This document shows, piece after piece, positions 31,059-44,800 of a stretch of 64,000 nucleotides of DNA. Both the position numbers and the translations under genes were made by a program. Under the pieces are notes generated by a model, which was not told the DNA's origin, searched no databases, and saw nothing but the letters and a program-made list of their open reading frames with translations. Source of the stretch: Sarcocystis neurona (taxonomy: Eukaryota; Apicomplexa; Conoidasida; Eucoccidiorida; Sarcocystidae); contig KL647332.1 in assembly GCA_000727475.1 (NCBI GenBank), positions 363,522 through 427,521 on the forward strand, written 5' to 3'. Each line of letters begins with the position of its first letter. Position 1 is the stretch's first letter.

Positions 31059-32472
31059 TAGAGTAGGACGCAGTAGAGGGCAACGAAGAGTAGCGACGAA
31101 ATAGCAGCAGCACCTTGATCAGGAGCACTTGCAGCTGCTATTGGTATCCTCGCGGTTTTACATGCCAACGCGACTCCGACGGTGGTGCTTTAGCTGGCGG
31201 TGTCGCAGTCCCGCTGCTGCTGCGCCTGTTGGTGCCGCTGTGCCTGGTGCCGCTGCCGCGCCTGCTGCGTCTGCTGCTGCTGCCGCACCCACGCCTGCTG
31301 CTGCTCCCACGCCTGCTGCTGCTTCGCCGGCTCCTGCTGCTGGGTTGCCGCTGTGTTTGTGTCTATCTGTATCCCCGCCAGGCTTGCTGCTGCCTTTGCT
31401 GCGCTGCTGCGGTCTCTCCTGCTGTGCTGCGCTTGCTCCTGCTGCTGTGTGATGGGGATGCTGCTGCTGCTGTTGTCGCCTACGCAGCTGCTGCAGCTGC
31501 TGCGGGGCTGCCCACACTGACTGCTGCTGCTGCTGGGGCTCTCCTGCACTGCAGCAGCAGCAACAGCGTGGCAACAGCTGCCGCTATTCTTGCTGGGAAT
31601 CTTGCAGACGCGGTAGCTAGTACGCGCTACTCCCGTTACGGTTGCTGCCGCCAGAGCTGCCTCTGCTGCTGGCTCTGCTGCTACGAGGAACTCCGAACAT
31701 GATTCCTGCTGCTGCAGTTAGAAAACTCTCTTCTGCTGCTGGGTCTGCGGCTGGCCCGAGCGTCCAGCTGACATACTTCCACCCCCTCTCCCGCGGCGTC
31801 CGTGGCCTTGGTAGCGAATATTGCGGGGCTGCTGCCGCTGCTGAAGCTGCTGCTGCTACTTCTGAACCTGCTCCTAGCGCTGCTCACGCTGCTGCTGCCG
31901 TTAATAAGTCTGCTGCTGCTATATCTGCTGCTGTGAAGCTGCTGCTGATATTCACACGCATGCGCCTGCAGTCGCCACAGCCGTGTGTCTCTTTTCTGCA
32001 GATTGCTACACGCGACGGCAAGCCGGTACGATAGGGCGAGGGGGAGAGAACGAAGAACCCAGCAGTAGACACGTGCACGGGGGAAAGGCTCGGATAGCAT
32101 TTCCACCCTGGTCGGCGCTGCTGCTGTCGGCGATTGCGACTGGAGTCCAGCTGCTGCTGCTACGGCTGCCGTTGCTGGGTGGGTACTGCTGGTAAACTGC
32201 TGCTGCTGCTGCTGCACCTGCTGCTGCTCCTGCACTACACGGCTACGACTACCACTACGACAGCACCGGATGCAGCCTTGCGCTGCCGCTGCTTCCGCTG
32301 GTGCTGCCCGTCGCGGCGGTCCTCCCGCTCTTGCTGCTGCTGCCGCCGCTGCTGCAGGCGGCGGTGCCGTTGCTGGTAACGCACCTCTCTCCTCCGCTGC
32401 AGACTCGCTAGATGTAGAGGGAAAAAGCTGCTGCGAAGAAGAAGAAGCGAACCGACACCAACGGTGGGGCAT
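31059..32472 (-). CDS. CTG-rich candidate upstream coding sequence
   Basis: On the minus strand a frame is open from 32,706 to 31,681, with a Met at 32,472 (MPHRWCRFASSSSQQLF). It carries Ala, Gln and Ser runs typical of coccidian coding DNA. Another frame at 31,190-31,549 is Gln-rich. A good acceptor just right of 31,055 opens the frame of CDKAL1-like exon 1. This may be the true 5' end of that gene, with an extended N-terminus, or the 3' part of a neighbour. + strand frames (31,115-31,702; 31,642-32,034) are also open. The strand is inferred from repeat polarity only. Confidence 0.3.
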
Positions 32473-34756
32473 AACTGTCTTGTTTTTGGCTCCGATGGTC
32501 TGCTGCTTCTCACGAAGACGTCGCGCGGGTGCTGCTGCTGCTGTCTCTGTACCTGTGTACACGACGGAGAATTGCAGCAAAACAGCCCTGTCTCTCGGAG
32601 GGCTGCAGTGCCGTCGTCGATTTAGGGCAAATAAGACACGCCTCCACATAAGATGCGAATGTGGACACCACATTGCGAAGAGATCGAAAAACAGAGGAGC
32701 CCGCACTTGTCGTTGGTATGCAAGTCAATATAGGTCTATATCTGCACGTCCACACAACGTCTGAGGCGCACTGCGTTGCCACTTTCTCTACGGCAAACAG
32801 CAGCTCGACGACACACCTACAAATTTCCACCAATGATCATCAGCGTAACGGCAGCGTTCACGCACGTGAGTTCTTTCCGAGTATTTCACCTTCCCATCGT
32901 CACTCTATTTGTGTTTATTTTTTTCGTTTGGAGTGCTTTTCCGTAAGTGCTTCCGTAGTATCTTGCTGGTGGTAGAGCTGCACGTCCGCTTAGGCTGAAT
33001 TTTCCTCTGCGCTAGTTCTAATCTTTATTCATGGGGAAATATGCGTCACGCCCCGTACGCTATCTTCGTGCGGCGCTTTTGAGTGCTGCCAGGGTTGCGT
33101 ATACGAAATTGTTTTGCCTTGCATGCCCGTGTCGTATGGAAGATGCTTTACTGATACCATCACACCTCGTAGGTTTGATAGTGCTTTTTTCTTGAGGCAC
33201 ATCGACTTTTTTGTCGCCGGTGCACACGGCTGGCTGTTTTGCATCAGACAAGGCGTGTTTCTTTTCCTCGACCACAACGCTTAGTTAAGACTGTGCGGTG
33301 GTATATTGGTGCTGCTGGGTTACTGACCCCGTCTCTGTCTGTCAAGCTAGGTCTCGTTTTGCTACCTCGGTGGAATACACTTTCCGTCCGTGGAACCCGT
33401 TCTCCTTGTCTCACCAGCATTTCTCCAGCGTTTGCTGTCCGGCTTATTACTAACGCTTTTTGGTTCATAAAACTTGTGTGCGTTATTTTAGTGTAGCGTC
33501 GTTTACGTGGTAATGACGGTTTACTCAGCGAATAACCACTATGTGTCACAGTCACAAGTGTAATATTACGGCCAACCACGAAACATGGTAAAGTATCATT
33601 CTTCGCCGAAAGTCGGCTACCCAGGATATTCTCTTCAGTGCCATACGGTTGCTCTCCTTAATTCGGAAGTCGAGCACTGCTTAACAGGTCTCTGTTTTAT
33701 CGCATGTGGCAAGAAAGCCTCCCTTCCCCATCAATCACTGGTGCGTACTCACGCCTCAAGTGGGTGCCCACCGATGCGCTGTGTCTACGCGAAGTGCTTC
33801 GTTGCGCGTAAACGTCCACACATTCATGTGTACCAGTTTTCATACTATAGAAAATTGCGTTCCTTCGTTCTCCGCCCATCCTCAAACTTCAGCACACTCA
33901 CGACGACACCTGCTGCGTACGTAAAGCAAAAGCTTCACATATCCTCTCCAGCATCATTTAAGTCGGCGGATCGAAAAGAAAAAATGTCAATTTTGTCCCT
34001 GGCATGATGACTGCACTGCGGCCGATTTGCGACACACCGACTGGTTTCTTCTTTCCCTATTATTGCGGCAGCTTTCGATTTCACTCGCGGTGTTTTTGCC
34101 TTTTGCCCCCGCTCCTGTCTGCTGTCCTGCTCCCTTTTTGTCCCTCACTACTGCAGTCGTCAGAGGTGTTTTGCGGCTTTCGTCTTCTTGGCGTAAAGGG
34201 TGTGCTTCATGCACCTTTTTTCACGTTGGCTTTAAAGTGGAATCTCGACACCCGTCCAATACGACGTATAACACCTACACCAGCTGGTTCCTTCTTTGTA
34301 CTTTCTCTCGTGTTAACAACAATTTTATAGTGCTGTCCTCACAAGATATAGATTTGCACTGTCCGCAGTCAACAACTCCGTTTCGGACTCGTGTGCCCGT
34401 GAATCCGGGGGGGATAAAACTGTTATACAGTTGGACCTGAAGACGGACCATGTGAGCACACTTGGCAGGAATTTGCAGCTTTTCTCTGTGTAAATAACGC
34501 AAGACATACTAAGGTGTGAAGTGCTCAGCTAACTGGCTGATTCGGTTTTCCCACTGGATGTTAAGTAGGTCGCAGTGAAGAGTCACACAAATGACCTAAT
34601 ATAAAAAAGTTGGAACTCCATCGCGAATATTAAAGGTCACGAGACGTCCCCATTGGAATCCTTGCAGGGACGTTAGCGAAACATATTCACAGTAATGCTG
34701 CAGCCAAATCGAATGTACAGGTAGAGTTTGTTCAAAGAGAGTGTAGCGCATTATAT
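32473..34756. other. Sequence without a recognised gene at the compositional boundary
   Basis: Trinucleotide repeats stop close to 32,550 and the sequence becomes unique. Open frames reach 140 codons with no recognised motif. It may contain the promoter of the minus-strand gene to the left. Confidence 0.45.
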
Positions 34757-35873
34757 ATGTATAAATATACGCGCTGGCTTATCAATATCTTTGCTAGCAT
34801 AGGTGTGGTTACCTGTTCGTGTATATATGGAGTAGCATCGGAGTCTGCGGTGACACCAAAAAGCAATATCTTTTACCAACGGGACGATGATACACTTTTT
34901 CCTAACCGTAGCCCGGTAAGTAGCTCTGATATACTTTACAGTCTCCACGTTTCCTTAGATACTCACGTGACACTTCGTGAAATATCTCAGCGGGATATTT
35001 CCCAAAAAAACCAGCTCTGCAGACACACGGTGGAGGAGCGAAACCCCTGAGGCCCCTACTCGTCAGCACGGTCGGTTTTCGGCTCAGCCGAGTGTGAGCT
35101 GACTAACTTTTACTGGGTGAAAGCACCGGAGATCGGCACTGATTAGACATAAAGTACCAAGGCATCAGGAAAGACAAACTCTTGTACACATTGCGCAAAC
35201 TGCATTTGAGACCTCAGACGTCAGCTGATCTCAACTGCACTGTCACAGAATAAACTATACGCCACAAATAGAAGTTCTACTCTATTTGTGCAGTAAATCA
35301 GCCGATGAAAATATTCAGCCTCATGCGAGACACGCTTGTTAAGGTAGTGGCCGTCGGAGATGGGACGAAAGCAGAGACTCGGCAGAGCTGTTAAGTATCT
35401 TCGCAGAGATCTCCGCGAGACTGCAGTCCGCGGAGACGAAGCTGCAATCTTCGTTGCGTCAACGAGGCTGCAGAGAAGTAGCACTTGAGGAGGAACACCA
35501 CCTATGTACACACTGACAGGCCTGCGGTACGAAGGAGTCGCTGACCTCCCATTCATCGTACAAGAACGAGGTTGGAATCTTTTGCAAAAAAAAGCCGGTA
35601 GGTGGTGCAGTGATTTCCAAGGTGTAATGTTGTCAACTCACCAATGACAACATCAATTTAGACAGGCGAAATTTTTCTCGTGACTCCATACGTCTCTTTT
35701 TGTGGCTACCGCTTTGGGGACTTAACGGAAGTGAAAAATGCACACGGCTCGCTACATTCTCTCTAAGACCCTCTTGTGAGGAGTTACAAACTGCGCAGGA
35801 CTCGACGTCGCACAGCCTTGCTGAAGCGGACCACTGTCAGTCACGCGACGTATTCACCCCCTGTCTCGAGTAG
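34757..35873 (+). CDS. Candidate small secreted protein, three exons
   Basis: An ATG at 34,757 opens 53 codons with a signal-peptide pattern: basic start MYKYTRW, hydrophobic core LINIFASIGVVTCSCIYGVA, then SES. The exon ends phase 0 at a strong GTAAGT donor (34,916). Two later pieces also fit phase 0: 35,520-35,597 (acceptor CACTGACAG, donor GTAGGT) and 35,799-35,873 (acceptor CTGCGCAG, ending TAG). Together they give about 103 residues with five cysteines, three of them outside the signal core. Surface and secreted proteins are frequent in coccidia, but this is no family I recognise. Exon 1 is the better supported part; exons 2 and 3 rest on phase agreement alone and chance is possible. Confidence 0.3.
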
Positions 35874-38800
35874 GGGGCACGGGTGGCAGAGCCGCGTTGT
35901 TTTCAAGAAAAGCTGGACAGTTTCCTTTTTACATTTTTGCGTGTACAATACTGTATCATTGTATGTTCGTCGGCGACAATGAAGTGTAAGTATTTCAGCA
36001 GTGGGTCTAAGAAACTGGAGCTTTTCACTTGACTCTTTGGGTGACGAGATCAGCGCCCAGCGATGAAATTGAGGTGTAACGTGAAGCTGCAGGGAGAAAG
36101 ACTACAGCAGGATGCGCATTCCTCCGTTGTGCTTGCCAACGAAACTAGAGAGTCCAAGGGTTATGTGGGTAAGTTAGGGATTACCTCCGGAAGGCTGTCA
36201 CGATATTGGGTAACCTTTCGCTTCCGCAATGACGAGTGTGCCTGTCACCCCATTGCTGCTAGTCTGGAATGCAGTGCTCGGTCTCGTTACCTTATAAGTA
36301 TAGGCCACTGTGTGAATTCGAGTGCGCCAGACATATCGCCACCTTCTACTCAGTAATGAACATCCAGTGACCTCTCATTTGCTAGGACACATCCTGTTCC
36401 CGCCAGCGCCACTCGAAACGGCTTCAGATGCAGCAGCGCATTTCAGATGGTGGCTGCTCGTGTGCGCCTGTCCGCCGGACAACGCAGGCCGCCCGCTTGA
36501 CCGGGGAAGGAGGATGCCTTAGCTGCAACCCTGGCAACGCAGTACATCTAGGAAGCGTTCTTACCTTCTGTAGTATACATGTGTATCCATGTACACGCAG
36601 GGGAGAATTAGCACTGTAGAGACATTACCTCGCACCTCAGTCTTCCAACATGAATAACAACTCTGGAAGTGGATGCTAACGCGGTGGCACGTTTTCATGA
36701 ATTTTTTCATTGTCACCAGTTTCCTCAGCGTGTCAAGCTTTCGGACACCACCACACAAGGCCCGCCGTCGAGTTCGAAAGCCTTCTTCACTGCAGCGGCT
36801 CTTTGAGAGATGCTACGGACACATCTCGTGATGCATACGTTTGTATGCTACCTCTTCTGGCTATGCTGGGAAGAAAGGCTTGCAACAATAATTGGTGGTG
36901 TTTATCACCTGTAAAACGCACGTCACGAAACTTCATTTCTTCTTGTGTGAATCGTTATTGACGGACGCTGTAGAGAACCTGGTGTACTGCTACCAAAGGA
37001 AAAACTGAGGTCAAACTCAAGAGGTGCAGAACCGCTCGTGTTCTCTCCGGATCGTGCAACAATGTTTTCAGCGAGCAAGCAGCCCAATCCTTGTTCCTAA
37101 AAAAGAACAAATTTCTGTGGCATTTGGTTCCATTCCATGCTAGAGGCAACGAGAAAAACACGGGTCAACCGCACACAGTGAAGCACCACGGCAGCCCTTA
37201 GGGTACTTTAATGAAGAATACTGCCCCTTCTGTCCGACACCGCACAGTGCCGCTTCTTCCGCTGACCCCCTTCCTGAAATTCCTGTCTATTAGGTAAGTG
37301 CACAAGTTGCAGACGTGGACAAAACTCATGCAGAAGATGCGCTTCGTCGGCTTTGGAAATCCTTATTTTCCGTTGCTTTAGAACATCGTACTCCAGCAGT
37401 TGTATCCGTGCGCTCGCGCACCATCGGTCTCTACCCAGTTTAGACGCGCTTTCAAGTAGGTTGCTACAGCACAACGTAGATCACGACACCTTTCGTACTC
37501 CAACATCCACACGCGCGCGTCCACCCCCAATATCCTTGTGGCTCGGAGAGCGCTACGATCAAACTTTGATGCGTATTATACCAGTACAACATCGACAGTT
37601 TTGTCGACTTTGCGTCAAAGTGGAGAAACGCATCCAAAAGCAAATATGCGGTACAAACATCTAAGCTGTAGTGTCAGGGACACACGTAGTGATATCGACG
37701 TCGTAAACGGAGCGGCCGCCTCATTCCGAAAGAATACAGCGCTGAGCGCCCGTAGTCTCTGGGATCGTGCCTCGGGAGGAATGTCCAGATGCGCACAAAG
37801 ACGAATTCTACGTGACGTTAGTAATTTATTGTTCGACAAAACGCATAGTCAAACAGCGCACGATGTATCTGCACATAGGGTGGGCCAAAAGCAAATGTCG
37901 TCAAGCATGTCCCCTGGATTCAAGCAGATGCGACAGCAGAACTGTGCCACAACGAACGATTCCCGCTCCCGTAGTCGTCCTGATGGCTGAAATACTCTAC
38001 GTCGCCCACTTGTGTGTGGGATCCAGAGGGCACTTCCGGTTTACGGAGTCTCAGCCAAGAATCTCCGCCAGTCATGCTTGCAAATACGGGTTTTCTGAAC
38101 AGCCGAAAATGCACTCATCACATGCTTCACAACGGATTCCCTGTGGTGCGAAATTCAACCTTCCCATTCAGCGTGTCATCCTCGAGTCTATGTGTATTTC
38201 ATTTTGATGTCTACGAAATATTTCCTGGGTTACCTGTAGAACAGAGCTGAGGGTAAGCTGTGTCGCACACGTCGCACGCACACAAATGTGACCGAAGCGG
38301 TGGAGCGACCGATGTCTTGCAAAAAAAGAAGGGGACAAAAGCTACATCCTTCACGTTGGCACGGCGATATTGCGTATTCTTCAAGAATGAATAAGGGGGA
38401 GAAAGTGGCGGGGTCCGATGTTTCTGGTAGACGTACGCTGAAGCGCAACAGGATGGCTCAACGCGCGAGGTCGGACCTTGGTGCAAACACCAAACGAGCG
38501 CGGGAATCATGCAGGCCATTAGGAGCTCGGTGTCGCTTGTGGTTCCCCACATTACGAGCGGTGACTTCCGTCGTTGTAAGCGGACGCCACATCGTCGTAT
38601 TCTTCCCCATGTACGCGTGTACCGAAAGATGTATCTGCTTCGCCGAATTTTTATAGCCTAGCGGTGTATATGACCAACGCTCCATCACGCACAACTCTGT
38701 GCCGCTTAATTGTGACCACGATGACTCTTACTGATGCAAGAAGTTCTTTTTACACGACTTCGTGCACTGTCACGCGAACCACCGGCGCTCAATCGATGTG

Positions 38801-41800
38801 TAGAGTCTAGGCAGTTTTGCTGCTTCAGCAGGCAGGCCCACTGCCGGGAAATGGTTAACGTGTACAACTGCCATGAGTGTGCCGCTTTTTGTTGACTCTG
38901 ATACCATAAGTGTAGTCCTGGACAGCGCGGAAGGATTTTTGTACGTACACCGTGTTCTCAGAGTGACTCCTTCGACGGTGCGTATATTTTGTTGCAGAGA
39001 GTACGACGGGTTATTCCAGTTTTGAGGGTTACCAGAACGGTGGCCAGGAGAACTCAAACCGTTTGTCGAGTTCCACGACCTACACACAGAATACCAATGT
39101 ACACGGGCAACTCGCTTCACGTAACAAATGATTAGACTGTACTCTGCAGCATGATTTCGACTGCCACGCATTTGCTGCGAACAGCAGTCAAGCATCGTGT
39201 AACATTAAAACACCCCTTCGCGCTAGCCAGAGAAAAAGTGAACGCTTCGAATTCTTAAGAACGAGAAGGACGGAGGGAACCGCAGCAGGTGGTCACCATT
39301 TCTATGCGCTGCATACTACTGTACTACGTTTGTCACTCTGTGTAGGCGAAATACTGTCCTTACTGCTACAAGGAGAGTAAGGCGACCCTCAGGACCAGCT
39401 CTGCAGTATCAGTTCCGAAAAGACTTTTTCAAAGCCAGTGGTATCACGCCCGCCACGCAATAAGTCCCAACGTACACCTCCATTCAGTTACACAATCTAC
39501 AGCATCATTTTGTATCAACATAGTAGGTCACAGATATTTTTTCGGCCCGCGATCAAGCCTCACAATAAGGTTTCTGCCAGGCGCACAGGGGTACCGTACC
39601 TCCCTAGTCGCTTCCTTGCCTCAGAGAGTCTACTTATGGGAGGGAGAGACAAGAAAACCAGTCAGTGTGTGCCAGAAGACACGCATTTATGCCACGGTAG
39701 GCAGGCGCCGCGAGTTCCGGGCTATCTCAGCAATCCCTGTGGACACTCCACATGTCAAAATGAGGACCTGCAAAGATATCACCATTGGCGCACTGATCCT
39801 ATCACTGCCGAATACCCGAGAGCACTTCCGCAACAATCTAAGTGCTCCAGCCCGCTGCGCTGACATTTCTCATGAAGCACTAGAACACGATCAACTCGCA
39901 AATTTACGAAAGCCGTGTTACCCAGAGGCGTCCTTCTGTTGAAGGCAGGCAGGCACCGGCTCGTGCTCTGCAGACGTGCTTCAGTATTCACTCCCGCAAG
40001 CCAGGTCAGGCCAGCTGCTCAGTATGTGGACTTTGACTGCACAACCCAGCAAGCTGGAGCCAGCTGCTTGTCTTGTCCACTCCAAGCTCCCACCTAGGTT
40101 CTAACAATGGAGGTCCACACTGCCGCATGCCTGAAATCGCGAAGATCACAACATGGTAAAACGGGAGTGATTTTGGTGCATCTGTGTCCCGTCTTTGTCT
40201 CCTCAATGATGGGTCAAGTGCACACCTATATGTTACATAAACGCCGTTTTTTTGTCAGGTTCGACCGCACATTTGAGAGACAGCTGCCAACTCGACTTTG
40301 CTACGCTCGGGTCGAAGACAAAGAGATATCCCTCATATCTGTGTGGTGGAGGCCACCACAGATTCCAGTTTCACGACGCAAGTTCTACTACCATTCTACA
40401 CCGCGGGACAGAAAAACTAGAGTGTATCTAGACCTAAACAGCTCCTTCAGATATTCCCTTAATGCGGCTTCCATAAGAACTGATGCTTGACTCCGATTGC
40501 TGATGTGTGAATTCGCCACTTCTCAACTACCGCACCAAACCGTGAACGTGTAGACAAAGAGTCCATCGCGTGAATTGACACATAATGCTGAAGGCATCGA
40601 GGGGTCGATAATGAAGAGTCTCATCGGTGCCCAAGGGGGATCCAGTCTACTACTGACAAGAGATATACACGCATTGGCCCCGGAGGAGTTGGACGGTAGA
40701 ACCTGTTTGCCTCGTTTTGCATGATGGTCCAGTGCCTGCAGAAACCCTGCCTGCCCAGCATTTAGCTTAGGGGCTCTCTTCCACCCCGTGCAGCATTCGT
40801 CCTGATCGCAAACAATTGGTAGGGTCGCCCTTTATCGAAATCAGCATGAACGTAGGGAGAAGGGCAAGCCGGGATAGCGGAAAGACTTGTCAAATCTTTA
40901 GAGAACACCCCTTTGGTCCTGCGCGGTCAAAGTGATCGAGTCGCAATTATATATTCCCAGCCTGGCCGCACACTGCAACCTGCAGTATTAGCAGGGTAGT
41001 CAATTCCGCGGAAAGGGTAATTCAGCGGAAAGGTAACCTTGTACAAGAAATTGCGCTCCTTTGATAGTGCGAAGAAAGAAAAGAACTCGGAGAAAACCAG
41101 AGACGACTGCAGTGTGAGGTCGTGCTTGCAAGCACCTGTACAGAAGCCGCCGCAGGTGGTTCTATGGAGCGGGCCTCGACAAGTCTCCCACTTACCACAA
41201 GGAACAGGGGCACTCAGAGGCTTCACTGGTGACCTCTACTCTGATACCATGGTGCAGAGGGCACCTTTGGGGTAATCCCGGCCAGCGCATTTCCTGCACT
41301 AGAGGCGTAAACACAGAAGAACGTTGGTTACGTCTGCGGGACCATGGATCGCCTACCGGGGTTCTCTTCAATCGGAGGCAGCGACCTCCTCGGCAAAAAA
41401 TGTCGAGAGAGTTATTGTTGCACTTTTGGTGTGTATTACGTGCCTACCTTTATAGTCAGTATCATGTAAAGCGAGCGCGCACAGACCCGGTTCCGGCTTT
41501 GATCCTCTTTTGCAGAGGGTGAGGTTGAATTCATTCTGAAGTAGAAGCATCTTTAGCGAGAAACTGCAGAGATGTGGACAAAGAATCCATCTAACAGCGT
41601 CACGCTTCAAGACTGTCGAAACAGCAAGAATGGCGTCAAACAACGTACCACGACGTGTCCGTGTGGGGGAAATTCAGTCACTAGTAGCCTTCGAGAGTCA
41701 AAAACCGGCAGTGACAACTGCTGCAGCTCTTTCACGCACCACAGTAATGGTCTTCATATTCAGACACAGCTTTTCTGTGAGTTATAGCTAAGGCTACATC

Positions 41801-44800
41801 GTCCGTAGCATAGACGGAAGCCGCAAATGTGTAAGAATGACTAGCCTACTAGTATCCTTGCATTACCATACGAAACTAGCAGTGAGTGCCGGCGCCACAC
41901 ACGTAAACAATGAGAATGACGCTTTCCACAACTATCTTTACATGAAGCGCAGTTTCCGTGATCTCCACGGAGTGCTAGTCTCGGACACCATTTCACGCAT
42001 GCCGTAGGCACGGTGCTGTGGATCGAAATACCACGGCGTAGTGAGGCAGGTGAAGGCAGGAGGAGCAGATTGAGGCTAGTGCCAGTAAAATACGAGGCGA
42101 CGTTGGTCCCTACCACGGTTCTGATCGGTGGAGCCAAAAGGTGGATCGACTAAGGTGTGCTCGAAAGTTATCTAGAAGTGAGGAGTACACCTATGCTAGC
42201 GCAGTGGATTGGTGGGATACCTGATGTCGCATTGCAAGAAGAAGAGTTCACAAGGAGATCTCCGAGGCTCCAACACACACCGGCGCACTTCGGAAACAGT
42301 GTTCACCGGGAATAATCAATTAACATATACACTGGTTGTTCTGTGTAGAACCCTTCCTAGAAGTCTATCTGATGTATACACTTGCCTCGCATATACCTTA
42401 CTGTTTTCTCCACGGTGGCCTTTTATGTATGTTGGCGATGATTAGGATGTCACCGTAACCTGCACACATCAATTTTTCGTCGTTTGTCGGTTTGCAAAAG
42501 AGGGAAGGGTGTTACTGCTCTTTTACTCTACGGCTTCCACCAGGCAGTGGACTCGGAGACGCGACGTTCTGCAGTTTCGCACGGATTGCGTCCCGCTCCT
42601 CCTGCCTGCTCGCTTCGACATTTTTCTTTCCTTCCGGGAATAAGGGCGCTATCGCCCTTGTTCCCCTTTACATACTCTTATAGATTCTGGCAATGTTTGA
42701 GCAAACCGCGTGAATGATTATAACGTCTTGCGTGATTCAACGTTTTTCTCAGTCCGCTCACACGTGGCGGGCTTTTTGCAGGCAAGCAAGCTCTGGCTTG
42801 TTACTGCGGTCGGGAGGTTTTTATGTTGGTGTGACTGTCCCTCAGGACAAAGGCCTTCTGATGCTGGTGGCTGCAGTAGTAGTCATTCACGATATATGAG
42901 CCCACGAACAGACTTGTTCGCATATTTCGTGGACGACGGTCAGCGAAACGGGTCACTTTCACTATCGAGAGTATAAGGCACACCTAAACACGATTCATCG
43001 TAGAAGCGTGTACTCTCTCTGCCACCACATATTAAGACTGCTGTGGTGCTTCGTTAGTGGATCCCACTCGGCCAAAAGACTGGTCCGAAGTGTCAAGATT
43101 TCTCAGTGCCAGGAAATTGAACGAATCATAACGAGAAAAACTGTCCATAGCCAACACGCGTTAAAATCGTGCCCGATCGCAGGGGCACGGTGCGAGGGTC
43201 TCCGATAGAGAGGGAAGATATCCCAGGAGAGCGGCTTTCTACTAGCGCAGGTGCTTCCGCCGGTTGAAATTTCTGCAGATGGCGCATAGTAATATATTTG
43301 CATAACGTGCAAAGCAGAACTGCGTGTATGGCGGTAGTGGACTCCACCCGCCATGAAAAAGTGTCCAGCGGTGCTCGGTGTGATTCTAAGCGGTCGGTTC
43401 ATGCAGCAGACGTGTGCGTTGCACACCTCGCAGAAAGCAGTCTGCTCCAAGCGTTGCTCCCGGTTTCACATCTTGAGGACATTCCATTTCCAATATGATA
43501 TCGGGGAAACAAGTTTCTCTCCAGGTCGAGGCCGTCTGCGGCGGTGCAGAGCGGTTAAAGATCGGGGTTATGATGCCTAATCGTTCCACGTTTAGGACCC
43601 TAAGCCGGATGCTGCTTGCAGTACTTGCCAGCTGAAAAGTAGCGGAGCAGGTGTCGTCTGCTCTCCCGGTCGTGCTTTTCGGCGCTACATAGGAACTCTG
43701 CGGATCACGTATACTCGAGCGATACATGTGGACAGGAGATTTCACAGCTATTCCAATTCTGTATGAAGCACCAGCGACTGGTCAAAACCGGCGCATATTA
43801 GCACTCCTGGAAGCCCTGTGGACGACGCCGGGGTGCTTCGTGGGCTTGAAGTTGTGCAGAGAGTGACGCATACCTGGATAAATTTCGTATGTTCAGGGAA
43901 CCTCTTTCGGGCACTGTCCCTGAAAGCGTGTTTTACACGACGGTGTCAACGACAGAACAGAGCCTCACGAGTGCAAGCACTAGGGGCTTCATAGTATGTT
44001 CAGTCACTGGAGAACTGGCGACGTACTCTGTTTTACAGATTCCGACTGCCGTCGGATAATCACAGTACCGTACAAGGTGAGCTAAAATGTCTCGAAATAT
44101 GTTCTGTAGCTTGCGCAGAACTAGCTCTCCAGTTGCTATCGGCGCATTCAACGGAAAGAATGCTACTAGGTAGAACAGTGAGGAATATTGAAAAAGCGTT
44201 GTTCAGCTGGTGCAGAGCAGTCCCACCGTGTGGTCCCTTTGATGAATTTCTCTACAACAGAATAAATGGGGGAGCTGCCATGATTTGGGGGGCAAGGCAA
44301 TGATACACGTACCTGGGAGGAGAGCACGCGGCGACATATTTTCATCTTTGGAAGATATCAATCAGCAGGTCTGCACCGACTCCATTCACTGAAGTATGGA
44401 GGAATGCTCTAAAGGCATAAGTGCATGCGAATAAATTATGACAGGGATTGGTGCACCATTCTCCGTGTAAGCGACAAGTTAATACAGTAACAGGTGCCGC
44501 TGTCGGCCGGGACATCATTTTTAGACGGCACGTAATACTAGAACCTCACACCTGGACACTTCGTAGATAGGACTAGGCTGCATCACTCTAGGAGGAAGAA
44601 CACCACGTCAGCCAGCAGGAATAAGGGGGCTGAAAACCTCCAGGGCTGGTATATTCTAATTTTAAGCGGCCTACGCGTCTTTCTGGACGGAACTGGAAGA
44701 CCAACGAAAGTCGTTGCAGGCCAAGAACGCCAAAGGCTGTTTAGACCTGCGAGCCGTTGAAGAGCGGTAAATGACAAGAGCAATCAAAATGCTCTCAAAT

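Noticed and set aside
29132..31104. + strand frames up to 407 codons, Ala- or Leu/Cys-rich
   Set aside because: They are antisense to CDKAL1-like exon 1. The CTG polarity and the DDIEDF and TFGC blocks support the minus strand.
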